Shown here piece after piece: positions 32,936-46,016 of a stretch of DNA of 64,000 nucleotides. Below the pieces are notes generated by a model. It saw nothing but the letters and a program-made list of their open reading frames with translations. It was not told where the DNA came from and ran no database searches. This DNA comes from Tachypleus tridentatus (lineage: Eukaryota; Arthropoda; Merostomata; Xiphosura; Limulidae). Both the position numbers and the translations under genes were made by a program. Every line of letters starts with the position of its first letter. The first letter of the stretch is position 1. The stretch spans positions 9,236,922-9,300,921 of the forward strand of contig NC_134834.1 of the NCBI RefSeq assembly GCF_004210375.1. Reading direction: 5' to 3'.

Positions 32936-35900
32936 ATGTTCTGTTGGTATGATAGTTTTATTCCAACTTTTCTTTTCGTGCGAACAGAATACCGTAGAAA
33001 TGATCTAGGAACTGGTTTGTGTAACATAAGGTACAGGAAAGAAGCCACTTACTTTGTACAAATAAAAGTTTAAACCTTTATTACATATGAAACTTAATAA
33101 AATCGTGTAGAATAAACTGACATATTTTTAGTTAGATTCAGGACTCATAAATGTACACTTTATGAATGTGCGTGTTTTATACGTTCTTCGACAACACGTT
33201 AATTTGGGTTGCGCTGATTTGTCAAGTTAATGGAATCCCAATATATTGATAATTAACTGTGAACTATTGATATGATAGAAGGTAAACAGACAGAAGCACC
33301 TGCCGCCCTAAGGGCTTTTTTTCGGCTCTTTACAACGAATGAAAAGAGATTTGTTAAGATTTTTATAAACCGAAAACGATTAAACCATTCTGAAAAACAC
33401 GTTTCTATGCCCGTAGTGGGCAAATCACAGATAGCCCGTTGTCAACTTCCAACACAGTGATGCTTATTCGTTAGTAATATTTGATTAATTTTGGTACTGA
33501 TTTTAATTAACAGTTGTTGTATTTTCAATTATTTGGAGACGTGTAGATGTGAGGTATCCAACGGAAAATAATTATTTTAAATTATTTAGCAGTTTTTACG
33601 TTTGATGGTTCGTACATTCAAAACGTTTATGCACTCTTTAAATTTTAGTTCAAGTTTCATATACGGTGTCAGTTTATGGAATCTAGTATGTAATGCTGTA
33701 CTAACATTTTTTTCACAAAAGTTTGTTATTAACCGCTGTTAAACTAGGTTCGTAAAGCGTGTGTTGTATTGGATAACAGCTGGCAGAATGTTGATTGTTA
33801 TATTATATATAGTAAGACGTGCTTTAAAACAGAGTAGCGGTTTGCTTCCCTGCAGTACTTATTGTTACTGTTCCATAAATTATGTGTTAAAACAATATGA
33901 ATCTGTCTTTTTCGTACGAAATAATATCGCTTCACAATTGAATTACGCTTTTAATTAATTATAGTGAGTATATACATCTGTTACCATCAATATATAGAGT
34001 ACGTTAATAACGGATACTTAAGGGAACATACGTAGTTCACTATTCTTGTCGAAGTTCTCTTATTCTATCGTTTCTTGTCACAACGTTCCTCCAGCACGTG
34101 CCCATTTTAAGTTACAAACGTATACCTTATTTTTCTTAACGTTTTTCTTACTGATCCAGTAATCATAAAACCTCTGTACTTTAAAATCGAGGGTTTGATA
34201 CCTTCCGGTAGCCTTAGCACGTGTACATTATTACGTAGCGTTTCGCTGAAACATAAAAAAAAACAGTCGCATTTATTTTTATAATTATGTGGTAAATTCG
34301 AAGCTCCGTAATTTTTGACTGCAATTTTTACAATTAATAATAATTGTTTTAAGGTTGTAATACAACCAAATTACACAAACACTGATTACAAGTTACCAAT
34401 ATATTTTATTAATTTATTATTGAATTCTGAATAACATTACACTTGAATAAACTTACTCACGTGAAGTGTAATTTACTTGGAGTAATTACACTCGTAATTT
34501 GCAGTTGATTGTTGGGATGATTCGTTTAGATTGATGTGACTAAAAAGAGCAGAAATATATCATATAATAAGATATTAATTAAAACTATGTGTTTCTTTCG
34601 CTCTTTCTGTTGGCTGTGTACTTGCATCATTACCTAACGCTATTTTAACCACGAAATGTTTACAAAGAAACGGAAGGGGGGTTGTGAAGAGGGAAGACAG
34701 TTGACTTAATACAACCCCACCTCCTGAACTTGTACGGAGAAGAAATGAAGCTGGCTTTCGTTGCTAAAAGTACGATAAAGACAAGGTCACTGAACCAAAG
34801 ACAAGGTCACTGAACCTGTGTTGCTAGAAATGGTGGACTCGTCTTCTTCGCACGATATCGTAAAGAGGTTAACGAGAAATTCTAATTTTAAATGTTACGA
34901 CTGGTTCCTTTTTGTTCAAGTGTCACAAATTAGTTTATATTGCTTTATGTGGTGTCAGACAACGTAGGATATATGATAGCATGTAATGTAACATGTTACA
35001 AAGAACCTTCAAATAATTATGTTGTGGCAAGAAGGTGAGAAAAGAAGGTCTTTAATTGTTCTTGACCAGTGGTCATTTCATTATCGAGGCTAACATTTTC
35101 TGTAAGTACGCAAAAATTATATAATATACAAGTATCTTACGCACTCTCAACTTAACGAATTATTTTATTGTTCGAAACTGTCAGGTCACCGATTGTTTCC
35201 ACACGGAGATGATGGATGGTCATCTCAGAAGACAAATATTGAATCTCTTGTGCTTCATTAGCTAGAACCTACTGAATATTTCTATTATCAGTCAAGTTCG
35301 TGTTGCTTAAAATTGTAGAAGAAAACTTGTCTTCTAATTGAAGAAGAGGAAATGAAAATCCTCAAGTTGGAGGATATTGAAGAAAACTGAGGATATTAAA
35401 GTAAGTGGAAGTTGTTTTGGTTTTTACTAATATGGGGTATTTAGTCAAGAAACTCATTTGTAAAAGTTTTCAACTTAGTGTTTTATGACACTGAGTTAAA
35501 TCGGTTTCGAGAAGCCCACCGGGGCTCTAATTAGATAAAATAAAGTTAGTAAGAACAAAACAGAGTGGAATATGTGAACAAAGTGAAACTGAGATACAAT
35601 ATTAATATTCAAATAATTTATCAAAGTTCCCCACACTGTTGTTGATACTTTGTTTACGTAATAATAATTATGAATAATCTTTGATGTATCTTATTTTGTA
35701 CACGTACGTGTAAAAAAATTGTTGTGTTTTTCAAAATAAAGATTTAAAATTACGTTACCGGATCTTGACGCTGTGAACGGATCAAAACAGTTCATGCTAA
35801 TGGATTTTAAACAACGAACGGGATGTTCATTCACTAGTCCACAGTCACTGGAGTGAAATTCATAATAACAGTCGAAGCACGTGACGTAAGCGGTAAATCA
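32936..35900. other. AT-rich spacer with no supported gene
   Basis: A fragment of the second SINE-like family is possible at 33405-33440 ('cacagatagcccgttgt'). A short direct duplication at about 34777-34817 repeats 'gacaaggtcactgaacc' and so carries two CAAGGTCA nuclear-receptor-type half sites. Frames at 33272-33460 and 33761-33958 have no recognisable domain. Confidence 0.35.
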
Positions 35901-35909
35901 GATGTTCAG

Positions 35910-36168
35910 TTTGGTTTGTTATGAATTTCGCGCAAAGCTACACAAGGGCTATCTGCGCTAGCCGTCTCTAATTTAGCAGTGTGAGACCTAGAGGGAAGGC
36001 AGCTAGTCATCACCATTCTCAAGCTACTCTTTTACCAACGAACAGTGGGATTGGCCGTCACATTATAACGTCCCCACGGCTGAAAGAGCGAATATGCCTG
36101 GTGTAACGGGAATTCGAACCCGCGACCCTCAGATTACGAGTCTTAACCACCTGGCCATGCCGGGTCCC
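35910..36168 (-). mobile_element. tRNA-headed SINE, minus orientation, with target duplication
   Basis: This is a body-and-head copy with a short internal deletion ('atcaccattctcaagct'). A 9-bp target duplication 'gatgttcag' lies at 35901-35909 and 36169-36177. Confidence 0.93.
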
Positions 36169-36973
36169 GATGTTCAGATTAACAGTGTCGAACAGGTCAA
36201 AGCTGAACCAGATTTCTCCTGGTTAAAAATATAAACCGAATCACGATAATAAAATATTCCATATGGAAGTCCGGAACCAGCCTGAGTGACATAAGACGGT
36301 CAGTCGAATATCTGGTTTTAAGCATTACTGATAGGATATCCTCGGGCCTAAGTTAGATGAAACGTTCAGTCGGATATCCAGAGTTTCTGATGAAGAGTTA
36401 CATTCATGAAACCGGTTTAATAATAAACAAATAAATAAACAAACGTTGTAATGAAAGTAGATAAATGAGTGAAACCGAAATAAGTAAATAACTTCTTGCG
36501 AATAAAAACTTATCTAACTTAAACCTGTGACCATAGAAACAGTTGTTGTTATTCAAGCAACTAAAGGCACCAGTTATTTATCTGTTGTTTCTTTAACTGG
36601 CCATGTGATATCGGTATTTAGTGTGGTTGTCATATTATCACATACTCTTAATTACTTTTGGTGATATGAAGCGAATAATAGCTGGTTCCAGCGTCTTTTT
36701 TTTGTTCTGACAGCGCACGTAATTTGAGCAGAAATCCAAGTACACACCCACCTTCACTGATTCATCAACAAATTAAAACACTGATGAAGAATCTCCAATA
36801 TTATTACCTGTTTTTATCGCTGGTATGTATGAACCCATATGATTGGCTGATATTTTTTTATAAGAAAAATGTTACTGGTGGACGTTTTCGGTAGAAACAA
36901 TGTGATTCGTGGACATTCTTGATGACGAGAAACCCACTTGAAATAAAAATGTATCTCAGAACGGCTGGTGTGG

Positions 36974-37076
36974 GTGTTAACACTTTTACTGATAAGCAGA
37001 GAACAACGTTTCGATATTTTCTGCTTACCAATAAAGGTGTTAAACCTGAAGATGACCTAGGAAAGTCGAAACGTTG
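36974..37076. repeat. Foldback (inverted-repeat) element
   Basis: The left arm 36974-37000 ('gtgttaacacttttactgat...' ending agcaga) and right arm about 37020-37044 are inverted copies of about 26 bp with three or four mismatches, around a 20-bp loop. A second perfect 11-bp inverted pair, 'caacgtttcga' (37004-37014) and 'tcgaaacgttg' (37066-37076), overlaps it. This looks like a small MITE or foldback relic. Confidence 0.6.
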
Positions 37077-37260
37077 ATTCGTGGATATTTCAAGAGTTAA
37101 AACAAGTTTATAAGAAGATTTTCAATTGGATAATGATAAAACTAGTACGTCACGAAATACGTCACTTTTAATAACTATCAAAAGTTTTTATTGGTCAAAA
37201 TTTGAAATCACTTTTATTGTTTCTCAATTTGACAGCAACTTTTCTAAGGTATCGCTCCCT

Positions 37261-37356
37261 GTCGCTCAGAGTCTCGTGGCTTAAAAAGTTAAAATTTTGG
37301 TTTCGATACCCGATAGGCCAGTATGCAGTGTTGTGCTTCGTAACAAACAGAAACAA
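37261..37356 (+). mobile_element. Fragment of the second SINE-like family
   Basis: 'gtctcgtggcttaaaaag', a B-box-like 'ggtttcgatacccgat', and 'gtgttgtgcttcgtaac' with an 'aaacagaaacaac' tail follow the layout of that family. Confidence 0.6.
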
Positions 37357-37571
37357 CGTTTGAAGAATTACCATAATCACTTCGAAAGAAAATATTTTTT
37401 TTTAATTTTTAAAATTATGCCTCGCGAAGTTGCCTACGAATGTTGTATCATGTTGATGAAACCAGGAAAATGGAATATTCATAATAGTTTTATTGTATTT
37501 TATACACGAGCACCTGTGGATAGTCCATGTGATTATAAAGCACATGTGCTTAATGATAAACTAGTACTTAC

Positions 37572-37583
37572 TGCGCATGCGCA
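37572..37583. promoter_or_regulatory. Perfect NRF1-type palindrome
   Basis: TGCGCATGCGCA is an exact 12-bp palindrome and fits the NRF1 consensus. No TATA box, initiator or gene start that it would obviously serve is visible nearby. The open frame across it (37297-37623) starts inside a SINE-like fragment and is probably chance. Confidence 0.4.
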
Positions 37584-38023
37584 GACCTATCTCGAAGCTA
37601 CCAGACTTCGAGCTAACTGTTGAGACACACTAGTCGGTTGATGTAATGTCCTCACTTCTAAAATCAGTATTTTTAACACAGATCCAGAAAATCCAAACTT
37701 GTGGAAGAAAAATTAAACAGAACAATATATTGATGTTTTATGGCCTGACCTAACTAGTTCTTGAAACTGTCGCTAGGAGAAGAATATAAAACAGTCATGA
37801 AGGGTGTAATTTTTGGTTTGGAATCATTCAGTAATTATGAAAAAACAAAATAATGCAAATAATGTTTTTAATTTCGTGGCACAAGGATGAACACGTGATT
37901 ATCTGAAGTTTGTGATATGACACTTGGCACGTGATTACCCGAGACTAAGTACGGGATTGTCGTCGTTTATTTTGCGATTAAGAAAGATACTGGACTTTTT
38001 GAGACAGTAAGTTCGTAAAAAAG

Positions 38024-38287
38024 GTTTGTTTGTTTTTAATTTAGTGCAAAGCCACACGAGTGCTATCTGAGCTAGCCGTACCTAATTTAGCAGTGCAAGA
38101 CTAGAAGTAAGACAGCTAGTCATCACCACCTACCGCCAACTCTTTTACCAACGAATAATTTAATTGACCGACACATTATAACGCCCCCACTGCTGAAAAG
38201 GCGAGCATGTTTGGTGCGACGGGGATTCGAACCCGCGACTCTCATATTACGAGTCGAACGCCTTAACCTACCTGACCATGCTGGGCC
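38024..38287 (-). mobile_element. tRNA-headed SINE, minus orientation
   Basis: The tail 'ggtttgtttgtttttaat' is at the left, with the reverse body and an intact B box ('attcgaacccgcg') to the head 'ccatgctgggcc'. The flanks 'tcgtaaa' and 'tcgtaga' may be a decayed target duplication. Confidence 0.92.
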
Positions 38288-38580
38288 TCGTAGAGAAGGA
38301 TCATCCCTCTAAAATTAGGTGAGGTCAAAGTTCACAAATCAAAATCTATTACACAGTTACAGTTAAAATTTAGTTGATATAGTTACATTGGTAAACTAGA
38401 CATCAAAACTCAGTTTGTGATCATAACGACAATAATGTACTTCTATTTTCAAAGAAAAATATTTAAATTCTCATTCACCACGTGTCTGTACCACGTGATA
38501 CGTCTTCGTTCTGAATTGCATATTTTAGATAGTTTACACCCTCAAATAAACTCCTAATATATGTGGAATTTTACACTTTT

Positions 38581-40076
38581 TGCTTTGTTTCTTTTGAATG
38601 TTATTAAATTTTAATTACATACTCTACTTTGTGGAAGGACAGTGTTAGGTAACGTTGTCCTGCTTTGTTTCTTTTGAATATTATTAGATGTTAATTACAT
38701 ACTCTACTTTGTGAAAGGACAGTGTTAGGTAACGTTGTCCTGCTTTGTTTCTTTTGAATGTTATTAAAAGTTAATTACATACTCTACTTTGTGGAAGGAC
38801 AGTGTTAGGTAACGTTGTCCTGCTTTGTTTCTTTTGAATGTTATTAAATGTTAAATACATACTCTACTTTGTGGAAGGACAATGTTAGGTAACGTTGTCC
38901 TGCTTTGTTTCTTTTGAATGTTATTAAATGTTAAATACATACTCTACTTTGTGGAAGGACAGTGTTAGGTAACGTTGTCCTGCTTTGTTTCTTTTGAATA
39001 TTATTAGATGTTAATTGCATATTCTATTTTGTGGAAGGACAGTGTTAGGTAACGTTGTCCTGCTTTGTTTCTTTTGAATGTTATTAGATGTTAATTACAT
39101 ACTCTACCTTGTGGAAGGACAGTGTTAGGTAACGTTGTCCTGCTTTGTTTCTTTTGAATGTTATTAGATGTTAATTACATACTCTACTTTGTGAAAGGAC
39201 AGTGTTAGGTAACGTTGTCCTGCTTTGTTTCTTTTGAATGTTATTAAATGTTAAATACATACTCTACTTTGTGGAAGGACAGTGTTAGATAACGTTGTCC
39301 TGCTTTGTTTCTTTTGAATGTTATTAGATGTTAAATACATACTCTACTTTGTGGAAGGACAGTGTTAGGTAACGTTGTCCTGCTTTGTTTCTTTTGAATG
39401 TTATTAGATGTTAATTACATACTCTACTTTGTGAAAGGACAGTGTTAGGTAACGTTGTCCTGCTTTGTTTCTTTTGAATGTTATTAAATGTTAAATACAT
39501 ACTCTACTTTGTGGAAGGACAGTGTTAGATAACGTTGTCCTGCTTTGTTTCTTTTGAATGTTATTAGATGTTAAATACATACTCTACTTTGTGGAAGGAC
39601 AGTGTTAGGTAACGTTGTCCTGCTTTGTTTCTTTTGAATGTTATTAGATGTTAATTACATACTCTACTTTCTGGAAGGACAGTGTTAGGTAACGTTGTCC
39701 TGCTTTGTTTCTTTTGAATGTTATTAAATGTTAAATACATACTCTACTTTGTGGAAGGACAGTGTTAGATAACGTTGTCCTGCTTTGTTTCTTTTGAATG
39801 TTATTAGATGTTAAATACATGCTCTACTTTGTGGAAGGACAGTGTTAGGTAACGTTGTCCTGCTTTGTTTCTTTTGAATGTTATTAGATGTTAATTACAT
39901 ACTCTACTTTCTGGAAGGACAGTGTTAGGTAACGTTGTCCTGCTTTGTTTCTTCTGAATGTTATTAAATGTTAAATACATACTCTACTTTGTGGAAGGAC
40001 AGTGTTAGGTAACGTTGTCCTGCTTTGTTTCTTTTGAATGTTATTAGATGTTAATTACATATTCTATTTTGTGGAA
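38581..40076. repeat. Minisatellite, exactly 80-bp unit, 18.7 copies, with a 240-bp higher-order repeat
   Basis: Units start every 80 bp from 38581 to 40021 without a single indel. They carry 'tgctttgtttcttttgaatg', 'ttacatactctac', 'ggaaggacagtgttaggt' and 'aacgttgtcc'. From 39141 onwards three variant units (ttaattacat with ggt; ttaaatacat with gat; ttaaatacat with ggt) cycle in order, giving a 240-bp higher-order period. Confidence 0.97.
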
Positions 40077-40625
40077 TGTAATAATGGACCCATTTTAAAT
40101 GATAAACGTCTTATGTTTTCAATATTCAACGTCAAAAGTTTATAAAAAGTGATAAAAACGTTCCGAATCCTAGAGTGTTCATATATTCACGCCTTCGTAA
40201 AAATTCTAAATCAAAATAACCGTTGTTGAACGTTGGAGATATTCCAGTTACCAAAAATTAAAGTAGCCGATTGGCCAGCACTGGATGACCAATGAGGACC
40301 AACCCACACACGATGGTAATAGATTATAATTACGAAAAGAAACTATAAATGTACGTGTGAATAAATGTCAAACTGGACTGTGACGCTTAACCATCGGTAA
40401 CAATTGGGACTATAAACTTTGTTGCCGGTAGCAGCTTAAGGAATCCATATTTATACTTGCCAAACCAGAAAAACCACTTTAAAAGATTAGAAATGTCTGA
40501 TAAAAATGTAACATAATATTAGTTAAACATGCAACCACTTAATTTAGGTTTCATTTAATCTTTTCTCTTCCGAATTCTTCCTTAGTGAAAAAAATGTGTT
40601 ATCGGATTTATTGCCCTGCTGCGAG
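40077..40625. other. Spacer between two arrays
   Basis: No gene is seen. The last part (from about 40565) contains decayed pieces of the 79-bp unit. Confidence 0.4.
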
Positions 40626-43600
40626 CCGAAAACGTGAAGCTGAAACCGGTTATTTTCCATTATTCACATGTTGTACCACACTAATAACTGATGTAAGTAG
40701 AAAATGTGCTGTATGAAGATGAAACCGGTGAATTTCTATTATTCACATGTTTATACCACACTAATAACTGATGTAAGTAGAAAATGTACTGTATGAAGAT
40801 GAAACCGGTGAATTTCTATTATTCACATGTTGTACCACACTAATAACTGATGTAAGTAGAAAATGTATTGTATGAAGATGAAACCGGTGAATTTCTATTA
40901 TTCACATGTTGTACCACACTAATAACTGCTTCTAGTAGAAAATGTACTGTGTGAAGATGAAACCGGTGAATTTCTATTATTCACATGTTGTACCATACTA
41001 ATAACTGCTTCTAGTAGAAAATGTACTGTGTGAAGATGAAACCGATTATTTTCCATTATTCACATGTTGTACCACACTAATAACTGATGTAAGTAGAAAA
41101 TGTATTGTATGAAGATGAAACCGGCGAATTTCCATTATTCACATGTTGTACCACACTAATAACTGATGCTAGTAGAAAATGTACTGTGTGAAGATGAAAC
41201 CGGTGAATTTCTATTATTCACATGTTGTACCACACTAATAACTGATGCTAGTAGAAAATGTACTGTGTGAAGATGAAACCGGTGAATTTCTATTATTCAC
41301 ATGTTGTACCACACTAATAACTGATGCTAGTAGAAAATGTACTGTGTGAAGATGAAACCGGTGAATTTCTATTATTCACATGTTGTACCACACTAATAAC
41401 TGATGCTAGTAGAAAATGTACTGTGTGAAGATGAAACCGGTGAATTTCTATTATTCACCTGTTGTATCACACTAATAACTGATGCCAGTAGAAAATGTAC
41501 TGTGTGAAGATGATACCGGTGAATTTCTATTATTCACATGTTGTACCACACTAATAACTGATGCTAGTAGAAAATGTACTGTGTGAAGATGAAACCGGTG
41601 AATTTCTATTATTCACATGTTGTACCACACTAATAACTGCTTCTAGTAGAAGATGTACTGTGTGAAGATGAAACCGGTGAATTTCTGTTATTCACATGTT
41701 GTACCACACTAATAACTGATGTAAGTAGAAAATGTGCTGTATGAAGATGAAACCGGCGAATTTCTATTATTCACATGTTGTACCACACTAATAACTGATG
41801 CTAGTAGAAAATGTACTGTGTGAAGATGAAACCGGTGAATTTCTATTATTCACATGTTGTACCACACTAATAACTGATGCTAGTAGAAAATGTACTGTGT
41901 GAAGATGAAACCGGTGAATTTCTATTATTCACATGTTGTACCACACTAATAACTGCTTCTAGTAGAAAATGTACTGTGTGAAGATGAAACCGGTGAATTT
42001 CTATTATTCACATGTTGTACCACACTAATAACTGATGTAAGTAGAAAATGTACTGTATGAAGATGAAGCCGGTGAATTTCTATTATTCACATGTTGTACC
42101 ACACTAATAACTGATGTAAGTAGAAAATGTACTGTATGAAGATGAAACCGGTGAACTTCTATTATTCACATGTTGTACCACACTAATACCTGATGTAAGT
42201 AGAAAATGTACAGTATGAAGATGAAACCGGTGAATTTCTATTATTCACATGTTGTACCACACAAATAACTGCTTCTAGTAGAATATGTACTGTGTGTAGA
42301 TGAAACCGGTGAATTTCTATTATTCACATGTTGTACCAAACTAATAACTGATGTAAGTAGAAAATGTACTGTATGAAGATGAAACCGGTGAATTTCTATT
42401 ATTCACATGTTGTACCACACAAATAACTGCTTCTAGTAGAAAATGTACTGTGTGAAGATGAAACCGGTGAATTTCTATTATTCACATGTTGTATCACACT
42501 AATAACTGATGTAAGTAGAAAATGTACTGTATGAAGATGAAACCGGTGAATTTCTATTATTCACATGTTGTACCACACTAATACCTGATGTAAGTAGAAA
42601 ATGTACAGTATGAAGATGAAACCGGTGAATTTCTATTATTCACATGTTGTACCACACAAATAACTGCTTCTAGTAGAAAATGTACTGTGTGAAGATGAAA
42701 CCGGTGAATTTCTATTATTCACATTTTGTATCACACTAATAACTGCTTCTAGTAGAATATGTACTGTGTGTAGATGAAACCGGTGAATTTCTATTATTCA
42801 CATGTTGTACCAAACTAATAACTGATGTAAGTAGAAAATGTACTGTATGAAGATGAAACCGGTGAATTTCTATTATTCACATGTTGTATCACACTAATAA
42901 CTGCTTCTAGTAGAATATGTACTGTGTGTAAATGAAACCGGTGAATTTCTATTATTCACATGTTGTACCACACTAATAACTGATGTAAGTAGAAAATGTA
43001 CTGTATGAAGATGAAACCGGTGAATTTCTATTATTCACATGTTGTACCACACAAATAACTGCTTCTAGTAGAAAATCTACTGTGTGAAGATGAAATTGGT
43101 GAATTTCTATTATTCACATGTTGTATCACACTAATAACTGCTTCTAGTAGAATATGTACTGTGTGTAGATGAAACCGGTGAATTTCTATTATTCACATGT
43201 TGTACCAAACTAATAACTGATGCTAGTAGAAAATGTACTGTGTGAAGATGAAACCGGTGAATTTCTATTATTCACATGTTGTACCACACTAATAACTGAT
43301 GCTAGTAGAAAATGTACTGTGTGAAGATGAAACCGGTGAATTTCTATTATTCAAATGTTGTACCACACTAATAACTGATGCTAGTAGAAAATGTACTGTG
43401 TGAAGATGAAACCGGTGAATTTCTATCATTCACATGTTGTACCACACTAATAACTGATGCTAGTAGAAAATGTACTGTGTGAAGATGATACCGGTGAATT
43501 TCTATTATTCACATGTTGTACCACACTAATAACTGATGCTAGTAGAAAATGTACCGTGTGAAGATGAAACCGGTGAATTTCTATTATTCACATGTTGTAC

Positions 43601-45560
43601 CAAACTAATAACTGATGCTAGTAGAAAATGAACTGTGTGAAGATGAAACCGGTGAATTTCTATTATTCACATGTTGTACCACACTAATAACTGATGCTAG
43701 TAGAAAATGTACTGTGTGAAGATGAAACCGGTGAATTTCTATTATTCACATGTTGTACCAAACTAATAACTGCTTCTAGTAGAAAATGTACTGTGTGAAG
43801 ATGAAACCGGTGAATTTCTATTATTCACATGTTGTACCACACTAATAACTGATGTAAGTAGAAAATGTACTGTATGAAGATGAAGCCGGTGAATTTCTAT
43901 TATTCACATGTTGTACCACACTAATAACTGATGTAAGTAGAAAATGTACTGTATGAAGATGAAACCGGTGAATTTCTATTATTCACATGTTGTACCACAC
44001 TAATACCTGATGTAAGTAGAAAATGTACAGTATGAAGATGAAACCGGTGAATTTCTATTATTCACATGTTGTACCACACAAATAACTGATGTAAGTAGAA
44101 AATGTACTGTATGAAGATGAAACCGGTGAATTTCTATTATTCACATGTTGTACCACACTAATATCTGATGTAAGTAGAAAATGTACAGTATGAAGATGAA
44201 ACCGGTGAATTTCTATTATTCACATGTTGTACCACACTAATAACTGATGTAAGTAGAAAATGTACTGTATGAAGATGAAGCCGGTGAATTTCTATTATTC
44301 ACATGTTGTACCACACTAATAACTGATGTAAGTAGAAAATGTACTGTATGAAGATGAAACCGGTGAATTTCTATTATTCACATGTTGTACCACACTAATA
44401 CCTGATGTAAGTAGAAAATGTACAGTATGAAGATGAAACCGGTGAATTTCTATTATTCACATGTTGTACCACACAAATAACTGCTTCTAGTAGAAAATGT
44501 ACTGTGTGAAGATGAAACTGGTGAATTTCTATTATTCACATGTTGTATCACACTAATAACTGCTTCTAGTAGAATATGTACTGTGTGTAGATGAAACCGG
44601 TGAATTTCTATTATTCACATGTTGTACCAAACTAATAACTGATGTAAGTAGAAAATGTACTGTATGAAGATGAAACCGGTGAATTTCTATTATTCACATG
44701 TTGTACCACACAAATAACTGCTTCTAGTAGAAAATGTACTGTGTGAAGATGAAACCGGTGAATTTCTATTATTCACATGTTGTATCACACTAATAACTGC
44801 TTCTAGTAGAATATGTACTGTGTGTAAATGAAACCGGTGAATTTCTATTATTCACATGTTGTACCACACTAATAACTGATGTAAGTAGAAAATGTACTGT
44901 ATGAAGATGAAACCGGTGAATTTCTATTATTCACATGTTGTACCACACTAATACCTGATGTAAGTAGAAAATGTACTGTATGAAGATGAAACCGGTGAAT
45001 TTCTATTATTCACATGTTGTACCACACAAATAACTGCTTCTAGTAGAAAATCTACTGTGTGAAGATGAAACCGGTGAATTTCTATTATTCACATGTTGTA
45101 TCACACTAATAACTGCTTCTAGTAGAATATGTACTGTGTGAAGATGAAACCGGTGAATTTCTATTATTCACATGTTGTATCACACTAATAACTGCTTCTA
45201 GTAGAATATGTACTGTGTGTAGATGAAACCGGTGAATTTCTATTATTCACATGTTGTATCACACTAATAACTGATGCTAGTAGAAAATGTACTGTGTGAA
45301 GATGAAACCGGTGAATTTCTATTATTCACATGTTGTACCACACTAATAACTGATGCTAGTAGAAAATGTACTGTGTGAAGATGAAACCGGTGAATTTCTA
45401 TTATTCACATGTTGTACCACACTAATAACTGCTTCTAGTAGAAAATGTACTGTGTGAAGATGAAACCGGTGAATTTCTATTATTCACATGTTTTACCACA
45501 CTAATAACTGATGTAAGTAGAAAACAATTACGTGAAGATGAAACCGGTGAATTTTAACAA
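40626..45560. repeat. Largest array: 79-bp unit, about 62 copies
   Basis: Units carry 'atgaaaccggtgaatttcta', 'ttattcacatgttgtacc', 'acactaataactgatgc' and 'tagtagaaaatgtactgtg'. Each has an AgeI site (ACCGGT) and a 6-bp hairpin, GTGAAT-7 nt-ATTCAC. Three subtypes differ at gatgctag / gatgtaag / gcttctag. Linked rare changes recur at multiples of the unit; 'gatgaagccggtg' occurs at about 42062, 43880 and 44274. Decayed units flank both ends (40565-40640 and 45560-45720, and perhaps to 46080). Confidence 0.97.
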
Positions 45561-45735
45561 TTCAAACGCAGTTTACTTGTGAAATGTTGTACATTGAGAA
45601 CGAACTACCTGAAAAGAAACCGTTTATTTTTCACTAGTCACATAAATTGCCTAAGTGGGTCTGTCGCTTATAAAAAAAACGTATTACATTAAGACGAAAC
45701 CGGTAATTTTCTAGAAGTCCTAATCAGTATGATGG

Positions 45736-46004
45736 TTTGTTTTAATTTCGCACAAAGCTACTCGAGGGCTATCTGTGCAAGCTGTCCGTAGTTTAGCAGT
45801 GTAAGACTAGAGGGAAGGCAGCTAGTCATCACCACCCACCGCCAACTCTTGGGCTACTCTTTTACCAACGAGTAGTGGGATTGACCGTGACATTATAACG
45901 CCCCCACGGCTGAAAGGGCGAGCATGTTTGGCGCGATGGGGATGCGAACCCGCGACCCGCAGATTACGAGTCGCACGCCTTATCACACTTGGCCATGCCG
46001 GGCC
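45736..46004 (-). mobile_element. tRNA-headed SINE inserted in the decayed edge of the 79-bp array
   Basis: This is a full-length copy with a clear B box. A 12-bp target duplication with one mismatch, 'tcagtatgatgg' (45724-45735) and 'tcagtgtgatgg' (46005-46016), flanks it. Confidence 0.94.
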
Positions 46005-46016
46005 TCAGTGTGATGG

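Noticed and set aside
37297..37623. 108-codon plus-strand frame
   Set aside because: It starts in a SINE-like fragment, has an AT-rich middle and no recognisable domain.
38581..45560. CRISPR-like arrays
   Set aside because: Units are head-to-tail with no unique spacers, and the DNA is clearly eukaryotic.
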